Counted from the stretch's first letter, positions 51,623 through 61,370 are shown. The stretch is 64,000 bases of DNA from Acanthacorydalis orientalis (GCA_034766995.1 CM068315.1:20074344-20138343), one strand, 5' to 3'. The notes: a model not told the origin generated them from the letters alone. Translations and numbers: made by a program.

Positions 51623-52030
51623 TTGTGTCTATACAGTAAATCGAACCGTATTAAAGAACTCGTTATAAATTATTGAACGTATTTCTGTATTTTATATTCT
51701 ATTTTTAAGTCTTCCGTTATTCACAAATAAGGGTTTTACTTTTTTGAAGCTTTAAAATTTTTTATATTTTCTGATAACATATTTCATTTGACATTTTCAT
51801 TTTAATCTTGACACTGATAATTTTGATACCGCGTAAATGACCTTAGTTCTCGACGCGCATTTAAACCCTAAATAAGTATCAACTTAACACCACTTCTAAT
51901 TCCTACTCCAACCTAGACTTTCAATTACGACTTTTACTCCAACTGTAGTATATTTCTATCCATATATGGTACGAGGGTAAAGCAAAATATTCTCAGCCTA
52001 GATAGGAATCTATCTATATATCTATCTATT

Positions 52031-52034
<4 letters not shown>

Positions 52035-52085
<51 letters not shown>
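52035..52085. repeat. (TA)n microsatellite inside the mariner
   Basis: About 24 TA units close to the left end of the element, preceded by CTATCTATATATCTATC. Confidence 0.96.
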
Positions 52086-52089
<4 letters not shown>

Positions 52090-52099
52090 TACTATTTTC

Positions 52100-53045
52100 A
52101 TACATAATCCTCTTTATCTTCTATTCTATTCTTACAACGCTTAATTAGAAATTCTATACCCTTATAAAAATAATCTTCCGTTTTCATGTTAAAGTGGTCA
52201 GTCATCACTATTTTCAGTCCATTGCCATCATTAAAACGCTGGCCACGCTAGTCTTTTTTTAAATTATCAAAAAAGTAATAATCACTAGCGGCCATGTCTG
52301 GACTGTAGTGGTGAGTGTGTAGGGTGTGTAAGTTGAGTAATCAAGTTCTTGACAGCCACTCCCGAATAGCGGCTTGAAAAATAGTTGTGGTATGAACTGG
52401 TGCATTGTCGTGCGACAGCACTCATGCTACTTTTCCACACGGTATTTTAGGAAATATTATCTCCCAAATTATGCAACAATGTTGCATAATATGGGTCATT
52501 AACAGTAGTATTACGCTCTATTTATAAAATGCCCTTGCAATCCCAAAAAAGTGTGGTCATGATTTTTTTGTGGGTTAAGACACTTATGATTTTCTTGGGG
52601 ATGGTTTACCTGCTCGATGGCACCTCAGGGATTATTTTTATACAGTGGATCATAATCATTGTTTTTTCTCTGTTATAATAGACTCGATTAATGCATTTGG
52701 ATCTGGCTCATGGAGCTCTAAACATGAACGGCAGGAAGAAGTTTGAGTACCCACCTTGCATTGACCTTATTTATACTTAAATGGTCATAGAAATTGCGAT
52801 AGATAGTAGATTGTGAAAGATGAGACTTTACTGATAGTTCTTTTACTTTTAAGCGTCGGTCACTAAACACTACAACTTCGACAAGCGCAACAGAATCGGA
52901 CGTAGGCACTTCCACAGGGCGATCGGGACGTTATTCATCTTCCAGTGACTCTTCTCCCATCCGAAATCTCCTATCCCATTCTTTTACCATGAAATATGAA
53001 GGGAAAGTTTCCCCTTATACGCCATCTAATCGTTATTTTATTTGG
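52100..53045 (-). pseudogene. Mariner transposase, heavily broken
   Basis: Minus-strand blocks in order are FMVKEWDRRFRMGEESLEDE and FSDRRLKVKELSVKSHLS (helix-turn-helix; a clean frame to INKVNARWVLKLL). After a gap come SHDNAPVHTTTIFQAAIREW (second Asp) and HYSPDMAASDYYFFDNLKKD (third Asp), then DYFYKGIEFLIKRC and EDKEDYV. Stops are frequent, and the stretch around the first Asp is not readable. The lineage differs from the one at 2495-3785. Confidence 0.85.
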
Positions 53046-53057
53046 TGCAGTGTAACC

Positions 53058-53385
53058 TCTTCTTTCTTAGAATTATATAAAGTCTATAAAAAACCAAAAC
53101 TATCGGTTTTTATAAAAATGCTCCGCCTGTGATGGGCAGATCACATTGAGAAAATGCCGGACTTAAGAGTACCAAAAAGGGCCTTGGATGGGCAACCAGG
53201 AGAGAGAAGACCTATGGGAAAATTAAGGCTTGGATGGATAGATAATGCAGAGAAGGATGCAATCGAACTGTTGGAGTAAGAAACTGGGGAAGAGCTGCCA
53301 GACAAAAGGATGTCCAGAGGGAGAAAATTGAAGAGGTCAAGGTTCAATTTGGGCTGTAGCGCCATCGAAGAAGAAGAACAACCCT
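53058..53385 (+). mobile_element. 3-prime tail of a non-LTR retrotransposon (LINE)
   Basis: The plus strand reads WADHIEKMPDLRVPKRALDG, QPGERRPMGKLRLGWIDNAE and KDAIELLE, then after a stop ETGEELPDKRMSRGRKLKRS. The GHVxRMPxxRxPKRAL and GRRPxGRPRxRWxDNxxxD pattern is the usual C-terminus after reverse transcriptase in insect LINEs. It ends in GCGCCATCGAAGAAGAAGAA, a simple-repeat tail. The insertion interrupts the mariner: AACC(T/C) followed by pyrimidines borders both sides and may be the target duplication. Confidence 0.85.
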
Positions 53386-53689
53386 TTTTGTCAGAAGCTT
53401 TATTATCGTACGATACTTAATTTTGGTTACTTGTGCCATTATTAAGAATACGTCTTATTATCATCATAGTCACTGTACGACTGAGCAAGTTACAACCTTG
53501 AAATTTTTACTGAACGCTATTAACAAAGGAAGGATATGATCTCGGAAATTGAATTTGGGACCAAATTTCGTGTAGTGGTAGGGTACCCCAAAAGTATTAA
53601 TATAGTAACGTACTAGTTCGCATTATCCAGCCATTTTCGAGAAAAAAGCTAACAAAATTCCCTCATCAGGCTTATGAGAGAAAAGCTTT

Positions 53690-53775
53690 TACTCATTGTC
53701 AACCAGCTTAATATTTAGACGGTGCTTCAAGTGTCTGACTTATCAGGTTCGAGTCTCGCTCGATCTGTGCAGTTT
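53690..53775 (+). other. tRNA-like segment in the left arm
   Basis: GGTGCTTCAAGTGTCTGACT, then ATCAGGTTCGAGTCTCGCTC, resembles the anticodon and T-arm half of a tRNA with a B-box-like GGTTCGAGTCT (53746-53756). Stems are imperfect. Confidence 0.35.
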
Positions 53776-54264
53776 CTTTTTCTTCACTTGAATAATTATT
53801 TAATACATTTAATACATTTAATACATTTTACTAAAAAAAATGTTTAAATAGAGATGAAGTAACATTTTCTTACAATTTTCTTTCGAGAAATGCTCTTTTT
53901 TAAATTTTTACAATTTTATTTCAGAAAATGTTTTTTTTTAATTTTTGCATTATTTTTCAAACATATTCGTATATTAAAGTATTCACGTGGTATATGATCC
54001 CGTTAAAGTGATCACGTGGTGTAGCCATGAAAGAATTTTATACCTTTCTCTATACAAAATATTCTATGGAATATACCACATGAACACTTTAATATAAGAA
54101 TATTTTTGTAAAATAATGAAAAAAATTAAAAAAATTCGTGAAAAAATCATTTTCTGAAATTAAATTGTAGAAATTTAAAGAAGAGCATTTTTCGAAAGAA
54201 AATTGCAAGAAAATATTATTTCATATTAAATAATTATTCAGGTGTAGAAAAAACTGCATCGATT

Positions 54265-54340
54265 GAGAGAGACTCGAACCAGATACAGCAGATTCTTGAA
54301 GCAGGCTTGTTACTGCTTAGCTATCAAGCTAGATGACAAC
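54265..54340 (-). other. tRNA-like segment in the right arm
   Basis: On the minus strand TAGCTTGATAGCTAAGCA (A-box-like; D stem GCTT/AAGC) is followed about 40 nt later by GGTTCGAGTCT (B-box-like, 54270-54280). It is the inverted counterpart of the left-arm segment and the more tRNA-like of the two; the T stem pairs poorly. Confidence 0.4.
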
Positions 54341-54600
54341 GTGTAAACATTTTTCTCTCATAAGCCTGATGCGGAAATTTTGGAGCTTTTTTTTCTCGAA
54401 AATGGCTAGATAGTGCGAGCTAGTATGTTATTTATTAATACTTTTGGGATACCCTACCACTACACGAAGTTTGGTTCCAAACTCAATTTCCGAGGTTATA
54501 TCCTTCCCTTTAAGACATAAATCTACCATACTCCAAAGATTCGACATTCATGCGCAAGTCCAAATATATTAGCCTGAGAATATTTAGCGCTATCCTCGTA

Positions 54601-55331
54601 TGTATACTTAGATATCATAAGTATGGTATAAATAAATGGATACGTTCCTTATATAGATTTTATTTTTAAATTAATTTAAAGCTGTTTTCTTTGAAATGAA
54701 ATTCCATCCGAAAATTGAAAAAAACTGAAGTGCCAGTGCGAGGACAATGTGATTGCCTACTTTTACAAATTTAAAAGAAATATGCAGGGTCAGTCCATTC
54801 TGGATAGATTGTTTACCGAAGCTTCAACTTCTACCCAATCTAGTGCCACTGCCACAAAAAGGCCTTAGAATTGACTTCCCTTCTATTAGTGAATTACCAG
54901 AAATCTTCATGGAGAGCGAATTTTCCTCTAAAAATCAGCATTGGTAAATTGCTGGCGTGGGTTACCAATGAATAAACAAGAATTATTATCAACAAAAGTA
55001 AAGCAAAATAATTTATTTTTATTTCATATACGTACTTTTAAAATTAAATTTTATCAAATGTACTGTTAGGATTTTGGCGGCTTGTCACTAATTAGAAGGT
55101 TTACATATTATAACAGCCATATACAACGACCATTTCAAGGAACGATCGTTAGTTTTATACCAATTACGGTTGGTCAGCGAGCGTCTATTTCAATTTTATT
55201 TAGTTATATAACAATCTTTTTATTTGGGTTTTGTAATTTTTATTCTGGAATTATTACGTCATGATAAACTAAAATATAATTTGCAATAAAAATGTTTTTT
55301 AATAGAAAAATATTGGTGCTATATATTATAT
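54601..55331. other. AT-rich DNA, nothing recognised
   Basis: Plus-strand frames of about 60 codons (54753-54947; 55082-55264) have no recognisable domain. Confidence 0.4.
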
Positions 55332-55333
55332 TA

Positions 55334-56109
55334 GGTTGGTAGGAAAATAATTACGATGTTTGTTTTCTGAATTCTAATCTTAATTTCTTCAATGAATGTA
55401 TCATTTTATCGTGTTCATGTTAATATCATTTTAAAGTACATTTTTCGGTCTGTATTTTGGTAACATCGACTTTGGTTTTATTATTAATTTTGCTTCAAAT
55501 TGGACTATTGAATTAAAGATAGAAAAGAGTTTAAAACGGTTGGTAAAGCAGCACAAACTGCTCGTAAACTAAACCAGGTCTATGACATTAAGGCAAACTT
55601 TCGACAAACTTTTGTTCCCGTGCCACTAGTGCAGTATAGGGTGTTTCACTATATAATACGACATATCTCGCACGCCACGACACCAGAACACGTATGTAGT
55701 CGATACGTAATACTCATACGAATTGCCCTACACTTCACTAGCGCCTCTATCGGCTGGGGGAACACGATTGCGCCGCGCAAAGCATAGGAAAATATACGAA
55801 ATTATAACTATCGTCATAGCCCTGAACTAAATGATGATTTTTGGTGTGGATACTGTTAAGGAACCATCGATGCAATGATAGTTCCAAAAATGGGGACGAG
55901 AGTCCTGAAGATGATGGTCGCGGGTGTCCTTCAATTCATAAGGACCAACTGAAGGTGTTAGTTGATTCAGAACCACGTACAACAATTCAATAGCTCGCAC
56001 AAAAGTTATCCGTTAGTCATGCAACAGTTTTAGACCATTTAAAACCACTTATATTAAAATATATATATGAATTTGAAGGTAATAAACCGCGATTATTTTT
56101 CTACCAAGC
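55334..56109 (+). mobile_element. Mariner miniature family copy with an insertion
   Basis: TA-flanked (55332-55333, 56110-56111), with ends GGTTGGTAGGAAAATAATTA and, inverted at the right, GCTTGGTAGAAAAATAATCG. It carries the same N-terminal-only transposase part and deletion junction as 59488-60014 but on the plus strand and decayed. About 250 bp of unrelated, GC-richer DNA (roughly 55578-55828) is inserted between the first codons and GATTTTTGGTGTGG. Confidence 0.85.
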
Positions 56110-56137
56110 TAATAAATAGTAATAGTGTACGGATAGA

Positions 56138-56141
56138 AGTG

Positions 56142-56212
<71 letters not shown>
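56138..56212. repeat. (CA)n(TA)n(TG)n palindromic microsatellite
   Basis: CA, TA and TG tracts follow each other, making a self-complementary tract of more than 50 bp beside the inverted repeat. Confidence 0.96.
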
Positions 56213-56367
56213 ATTTATATAATGAATGTGTATACAAAATGTTAAACCTTTACTAAACTTTTAAATTTATGACATTCGCTTAAGAGTCCATTAAAGTCGT
56301 CAAAATAAGTAAAATCAGAAACATTCTATATATAACAATTATAATGCTCTCTCTCTCTCTCTCTCTG

Positions 56368-56372
<5 letters not shown>
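56213..56372. repeat. Left arm of a large inverted repeat
   Basis: GATTTATATAATGAATGTGT through AACATTCTATATATAACAAT is repeated in inverted form at 57455-57606 with only about four differences in 150 bp. The arm ends inward in (CT)n and then (TA)n. Confidence 0.95.
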
Positions 56373-56455
<83 letters not shown>

Positions 56456-56469
56456 CATATATATATATA
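56373..56469. repeat. (TA)n microsatellite
   Basis: TA tract between the left arm and the mariner. Confidence 0.97.
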
Positions 56470-57380
56470 CGAGGTCAGACAATTAAGTAATGCGACCGAT
56501 TTTTTTTCTCGGCCTGTGGTAACACTGCGAACCTGTAACTAAGCCATCGTAATAGAAGATCCCTACTCTCTCGATTGAGACCTTGACCACCCTCGTACGA
56601 TCATTTCTTCGCCAGCTGTTTAGTGTTTTGTAACAACGCGCGAGTAGTGCATGTCACGAAGCCCACCGAATGAACATCGCTCAAGATTGTCTCGAGCAGG
56701 TTGAAAGTGATCCTACTCTTCTCGATCGAGTTATTAAAGTTGGTTCTTTCAATATGACCCCGAAACTAAACGACAACGCCAACAGTGGCTGTTTTCTGAA
56801 GCACCAAGGCCAAAGAAGGCGAGAATGAGCAAGTCCAAAGTGAAAACCATGTTGATTTGCTTCTTCGACAGCAAAGGGGTGGTTCACAAAGAGTTCGTAC
56901 CACCTGGACAAACCGTAAATCAAGTATTCTACCGCAATGTGCTCGAAAAATTACGAAAAAGGGTGCTCAGAGTGCGTCCAGAGATCGCGAAGACTTGGGT
57001 TCTGCATCACGACAATGCTCCCTGTCACAGTGCGTTCAGTGTCTCGCAGTTTTTGGCGTCTAAAGGCATCGCAACGTTACCACAACCGCCCTATTCACCG
57101 GACATGTCACCCTGCGACTTTTTCCTATTCCCCCATATGAAAAAATTCGTCAAAGGTCGACATTTTGACTCCGTTGAAGATATCCAAGAATCTGTGACGA
57201 GGGTACTCGGAGAGGTCCCACAAGAAGTGTTCCAGAATTGTTACGAAAACTGGAAAACTCGCTGGAATAAGTGTATAGATGCGGGAGGGGACTACTTTGA
57301 AGGGGATCGCAGCGATGTACCTTAATTTTTAAATATACTCGATTTTTGAATTTTGTCGCATTACTTAATTGTCTGACCTC

Positions 57381-57381
<1 letters not shown>
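56470..57381 (+). mobile_element. Internally deleted mariner inside a TA tract
   Basis: TA-flanked, 912 bp. The inverted ends CGAGGTCAGACAATTAAGTA (continuing ATGCGAC) are identical for at least 27 bp. The helix-turn-helix part has been deleted, while the second catalytic half is intact. It lies between (TA)n tracts and a pair of near-identical inverted arms. Perfect ends argue for a young insertion. Confidence 0.95.
56825..57325 (+). pseudogene. Mariner transposase catalytic half, open but N-truncated
   Basis: From an internal ATG, 166 uninterrupted codons cover MLICFFDSKGVVHKEFVPPG, WVLHHDNAPCHSAFSVSQFL (second Asp), PPYSPDMSPCDFFLFPHMKK (third Asp), then ENWKTRWNKCIDAGGDYFEG and the stop. 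In frame, the coding sense can be followed upstream to WFFQYDPETKRQ at about 56737. The first catalytic Asp region (expected before WFFQ) has lost some bases, and farther upstream only MNIAQDCLEQVESDP is readable, in another frame. The DNA-binding half is gone. The intact C-terminal frame implies little time since the deletion or since transposition. Confidence 0.92.

Positions 57382-57450
<69 letters not shown>
57382..57450. repeat. (TA)n(GA)n microsatellite
   Basis: TA tract between the mariner and the right arm, ending in AGAGAGAGAGAG. Confidence 0.97.
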
Positions 57451-57453
<3 letters not shown>

Positions 57454-57454
57454 G

Positions 57455-57607
57455 AGAGAGAGAGAACGAGCATTATACTTGTTATATATAGAATGATTCT
57501 GATTTTACTTATTTTGACGACTTTAATGGACTCTTAAGCGAATGTCATAAATTTAAAAGTTCAGTAAAGGTTTAACATTTTGTATACACATTCATTATAT
57601 AAATCAA
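57455..57607. repeat. Right arm of the large inverted repeat
   Basis: This is the inverted partner of 56213-56372 and is nearly identical to it. Beyond about 57607 the similarity stops. Confidence 0.95.
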
Positions 57608-57687
57608 GTTACATGTGAAAAAAAAATGTTAATTTCACATCTAATTTTTTAATTAGCAAATAGTACTGAACTGTCAAACTAAGAGAT

Positions 57688-57826
57688 ATGCCTGTAAATG
57701 CAAAATTAGTGAAACATGAGTGTAATTTTTACACAGAGTCGTATAGCGGATTGCCAAAATTACCTCCGAGCGCTTCATGCTTTAAAAAATTACTAAGAGA
57801 ATACAAAAAATTAATTATAGTCTCAG
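57688..57826 (+). CDS. Possible first coding exon of an unidentified gene
   Basis: An ATG at 57688 opens 46 codons and one base: MPVNAKLVKHECNFYTESYS, then GLPKLPPSASCFKKLLREYK and KLIIVS. It ends in CTCAG followed by GTGAGT, a consensus splice donor (57827-57832). The translation has balanced amino-acid use, unlike random frames in this AT-rich DNA, and resembles a conserved protein start, but I cannot name the family. No matching downstream exon was identified with confidence; a phase-1 acceptor near 62898 would continue as SQREPMEDIALSGYSVH but this link is speculative. It could instead be chance or a transposon piece. Confidence 0.35.
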
Positions 57827-58559
57827 GTGAGTTTCATAACGATTATTCATAAAAATATTATGCATCGTATATGTACGAGGTCTAAACAAAAATTATAATG
57901 TTATTTTGACGGTGTTCATCCTTTTGGATCATCTGTTTTTTGATCTTTATTACTAGTTTTACTACCATCTTCAGGTAGATTTTGAAAACTGACCAGTCTT
58001 TAAAATTTACTCAAAAAAAAGATGATGCAAAAAGACGATCATCAGGACAACGCTTTAAAAGTATTACAAGTATAAATACATACAATTTTAATTTCTAATA
58101 ACTCCAGAATATAGATTTTATTTCAAATAATAATTTAAATATGTGTATATTATTACATGATGTGCCTTCCAATGTAACTTTCTTAAAGGATATGTATTGT
58201 GCTAGAGTTTTTGCTATTTTTAGAAGTAATGCTGAAAATATTCAATTGTTATGCAATAATGTTCTGCCTTTGAGTTCTTTTCGATAATTGAAATTAATTT
58301 TTATCGTTTTGATTTAATTCTGATTTTTTAAAACAAAAATCTAACAAGTAGCAAGATCAGAGAGAGCATAGGAAGAGCATGATATCACAGAGACAAGTTT
58401 TTATTTCAGAAATTCTTGAAAAAAGACAGAAATATATGAAATATATGAAAGAGAGTTATTATGATATAAAAATTAATAATTGTTTCTTACATCACCAAGC
58501 AGTTTATTCCGACTCTGTACTTCAATCAAATTATGACCATTAAAGACCAATTTTCGATA
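57827..58559. other. AT-rich DNA, nothing recognised
   Basis: If 57688-57826 is an exon, this would be intron. Confidence 0.4.
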
Positions 58560-58830
58560 AAAAAAACTCAAAACATAAAAAAACGACAAACATTGGTTTC
58601 GTTTCAGATCGATACTCGAACCCGACGATTATGGTTTCCTAAGACGATTGGCGTTTCATATCAGTCTTCAACATAACCGCTTATTTATCACCGGCAATAA
58701 TGCATTCGATGATATTAGAATTTATTTTTAATACTCTTTTCAAACCCTCTCACATGTTTCGCTGATAAAACTTTTGATCCTCAATTAACAAATTTGAAAC
58801 AAATTTTGCAGAGTTGACACATCGGGATAA
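58560..58830 (-). pseudogene. Very degenerate mariner-like fragment
   Basis: The minus strand gives IIAGDK, a stop, AVMLKTDMKRQSS, a stop and ETIIVGFEYR, which can be lined up with the mariner first-Asp region (ITGDETWVY...ETKRQSSQW). The match is short and broken, so this is tentative. Confidence 0.35.
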
Positions 58831-59125
58831 ATGCATTTTATCTAAGGGTAATTACTTCGAACATAGCAACATAAAATATTGGTTATTTATATTATTCTTT
58901 GATATAAAAGCTATTCTATAACTTATTAATTCTATCCCGAATAAATATATTTTAATTGCAAATTATTTGCTAATCACAAATATTATATCTTTTTGTATTT
59001 ATTTTTCTATTTGATCAAAATAAGTACACATCTTCTGTTAAATAAAATGTTCATTATTGTCTTGTATTTTATCATCATCTAAAATATGCCTTAGATCTAA
59101 GGACCTGGTCATTTTATAAAATATT

Positions 59126-59220
59126 AGGTTGGTAGAAAAATAATTGCGGTTTATGACTTTCAAATTTTAAGTAGTTTAAAGGTTTAAGTATTTTAAGTGG
59201 TCCAGAACTGTTGAATAAAA
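59126..59220 (-). mobile_element. End fragment of the mariner miniature family
   Basis: TTAGGTTGGTAGAAAAATAA and TTGCGGTTTATGACTTTCAA match the left end of the copy 360 bp farther on. The sequence breaks off after CCAGAACTGTTGAAT. Confidence 0.8.
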
Positions 59221-59485
59221 AATATATCCATGATATTTCGATTAAACTCTTCCAATTATTTATTATTACTAAATCAGTAATATTTAAATAGAAGGGCTCA
59301 TTCGAGTGCTCTTACACCGTACTCTCTGAGAAAAAGCAAAAAAAATATATGAATAAAACGATATAATTTTTAATTATTTTAATCACGAAAACAATCAAAT
59401 ACATAAAAAATCAGAATTAATACAATATTCGTAGTATTTACTATATAAATGTAAATGCAAGTGCATATAAGTTTTTATAATGTAT
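59221..59485. other. AT-rich DNA, nothing recognised
   Basis: It starts with TATTTCGATTAAACTCTTCC, also seen next to the fragment at 643-740, so the two fragments share flanking sequence and may be copies of one longer repeat. Confidence 0.4.
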
Positions 59486-59487
59486 TA

Positions 59488-60014
59488 GGTTGGTAGAAGA
59501 ATAATTGCGGTTTATGATCTTCAAATTCATATACACTTTTCTATCCTAGTTGTTTTAAGTGGTCCAGAACGGTTAGATATCTAACGCCTAACTTTTTTGC
59601 AAGCTTTGTAATGGTTTTGTGTGGTTCTGATTCAACTGACGCTTTCAGTTGGTCGTTATAACCTGAAGAAGGACTCCCGTGACCTTTTTCATCTTCAAAG
59701 CTCTCGTCCTCAGCACGAAATTTTTGTAACCACCATTGTACCTTACGTTCCTTAACAATACTCACACCAAAAGCATCGTTTAGTTTACGAGCAGTTTCTG
59801 GTACTTTACCACCTATTTTGAACTTTTTCATCTTTAATTCCATATCCCATTTTGAAAAAAAAATAATAATAAAACGAAGTCAATGTTAATAAAGTACAGG
59901 CCGAAAAATGCACTATAAATGATTTTAAGATGAACACGACGAAATTATACTTTCATTGAAAAAATTAAGATTAGAATTGAGAATATAAAAACCGCAATTA
60001 TTTTCCTACCAAAC
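59488..60014 (-). mobile_element. Mariner miniature element, complete copy
   Basis: TA-flanked (59486-59487, 60015-60016), 527 bp. The ends GGTTGGTAGAAGAATAATTG (left) and GTTTGGTAGGAAAATAATTG (right, inverted) resemble the Hsmar1/MADE1 termini. It contains the start of the transposase gene, then jumps directly to the 3-prime end. The same jump occurs in the copy at 55334-56109, so this deletion derivative has multiplied as a family; fragments are at 643, 1214, 15865, 26155 and 59126. Confidence 0.93.
59541..59843 (-). CDS. Mariner DNA-binding-domain-only protein, intact frame
   Basis: An intact 100-codon frame from ATG 59841-59843 reads MELKMKKFKIGGKVPETARK, LNDAFGVSIVKERKVQWWLQ, KFRAEDESFEDEKG and ends VLDHLKQLG. 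It is the paired helix-turn-helix part of a cecropia-like mariner transposase (usual length about 340), without any catalytic Asp. The stop comes directly from the fusion to the 3-prime end of the element. Such a peptide could still bind the element ends and compete with full transposase; that is inference. It may equally be an untranslated relic. Confidence 0.6.
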   Translation of the reverse strand: MELKMKKFKIGGKVPETARKLNDAFGVSIVKERKVQWWLQKFRAEDESFEDEKGHGSPSSGYNDQLKASVESEPHKTITKLAKKLGVRYLTVLDHLKQLG

Positions 60015-60016
60015 TA

Positions 60017-60730
60017 ATATTATCCATTATCAATACTGGAAATTCTCAGGTTAAAATTTGCAACATACAACACTAGCGCCTCCATTAGCTTGATCCAATA
60101 ATGATACTACGGTTAGCTAGATGCACATTTACCTTTACACAGTTTTCATTATAATAAAAAAAATAGTTAAAAGATCAAGACATTTATGCACTTTAGAGAT
60201 CTAAAAATTTCACGAAATAAAATATTATTCAGGTTTCGAATAGATAATGTAATATAAATGTTAAGTTTTATGATATTATCATTTCATATAGACAGTATTC
60301 TATTTTTTAATTGTGCTGTTTAGATTAGATGTTATATTGAAATACAAATCTTCAGAATGACATTTATACAAAAATTTCGTGGCATAGTCAGATTACTTTG
60401 AATGTATGAATTTTAACAATAAACATTTTCTTATGCAAAGATGAATGAAAAATATTAATTTCTTATTTTTCCATTAGGTATTATATATTAATTATTTTAT
60501 TCATATCATTAACCTGCTTCTCATTCTATTCTAAAGTTCTATAATATACACACCCATGAAACACCAAAACATGAGACAGTTGGAAAACTACAATCCACTA
60601 ATTATTGTAATTCGTTCAATAAAAATTACTTTTTCATAAATCATGATTATTAATAAAAAAAATGTAGACACAAAAATGTCTGACAACTAAAATTATTAAA
60701 GACTGTCAGATCTCCAATCGTATGATGCGA
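60017..60730. other. AT-rich DNA, nothing recognised
   Basis: CACTAGCGCCTCCATTAGCT at 60071 resembles CACTAGCGCCTCTATCGGCT at 55737, a small shared repeat word. No gene was recognised. Confidence 0.4.
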
Positions 60731-60814
60731 AAAAAGTTACAGCCGTGGCGTAAACTGCAGTTAATTATCTGACTACAATCAATAGAAAAAGTTCCCGATT
60801 TTACATGAATGGAG

Positions 60815-61370
60815 GATGGAGGCTAGGATTGGTCGTGTCTGTGAGGACTAAGGTTGAATTTCCCCGTTCACACAGCAGCGAGACGCTGTGCCGTCTCCAC
60901 CGATCAACGAGAATCTGGCGTCGTGACGGATCCGAAGAGCCGTGAGGAACGTTCGTCATACAGGGCGAACCACCAGAGAGGAGAGAGAGCGCTAACTTAC
61001 AGGCTGTGGGGACTAAGGGAATATCTCCCGTCCCTAGCGAGATGCTGTACAGTCTCCTCCAAGTTGCGAAAATTCAGTTGCCGCCACAGATCCAAAGAGC
61101 CGTCGTGAGCGTCAGTGTTACAGACCAAACCACCAACGATAAAGAGATAAATATCACTCAGTGGTTATGGAGGCGTTAGTGTCCACAGCAGCAAGGCGCT
61201 GTATCGCCTCCACCGCGAATGGTGGAAATCTGGTATCGTCACTGATTCGTAGAGCTGTGAGGAACGTTCGCCATACAGATTTAATGAGAACAACAGAGTT
61301 ACCAAAAATCAAGCATCGTAACACCTCAAGACAGACAGAGCGGAGAGATCATGTCTGTCCGTGAGTCAGA
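60815..61370. repeat. GC-rich tandem array, about three units of 150 bp
   Basis: Corresponding blocks appear at three spacings of about 150 bp: GCGAGACGCTGTGCCGTCTC (60888), GCGAGATGCTGTACAGTCTC (61038), GCAAGGCGCTGTATCGCCTC (61191). Each is followed by a GATCCGAAGAGCCGTGAGGA-like block and a run of GAGA or accordant sequence. Units differ by roughly a fifth, so the array is not new. It is far richer in GC than anything around it. Open frames on the plus strand (60854-61108, 61161-61364) are not alike between units and look fortuitous. Confidence 0.8.

Larger units (their letters stand above)
53524..54509. mobile_element. Palindromic foldback element with tRNA-like arms
   Basis: TTAA borders both ends (53520-53523, 54510-54513). 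Arms of about 450-490 bp are inverted copies: AAGGAAGGATATGATCTCGG at the left against AAGGGAAGGATATAACCTCGG at the right (first 20 bases compared), and most of the arm can be aligned to a short centre near 54020-54060. Each arm contains a tRNA-like piece with GGTTCGAGTCT. No protein is encoded. The sister mariner at 32285-32838 shows the empty site. The mobilising enzyme is unknown; TTAA would fit piggyBac but the ends do not look like the piggyBac ends seen elsewhere here. Confidence 0.8.
51972..54598 (-). mobile_element. Mariner split by nested insertions
   Basis: TA dinucleotides (51970-51971, 54599-54600) bound inverted ends: CGAGGGTAAAGCAAAATATTC then TCAGCC at the left, against CGAGGATAGCGCTAAATATTC then TCAGGC read inward from the right (quoted in part). 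The mariner would be about 1.3 kb without the additions: a TA tract (52035-52085), a LINE tail (about 53058-53385) and a palindromic element (53524-54509). Comparison with the truncated sister copy at 32285-32838, which lacks the latter two, confirms both insertions. Confidence 0.88.

Noticed and set aside
53141..53365. 74-codon minus-strand frame in the LINE tail
   Set aside because: Antisense of the LINE C-terminal coding sequence, which reads convincingly on the plus strand.
56857..57140. Overlapping plus-strand frames within the mariner catalytic half
   Set aside because: Out-of-frame shadows of the 166-codon transposase frame.
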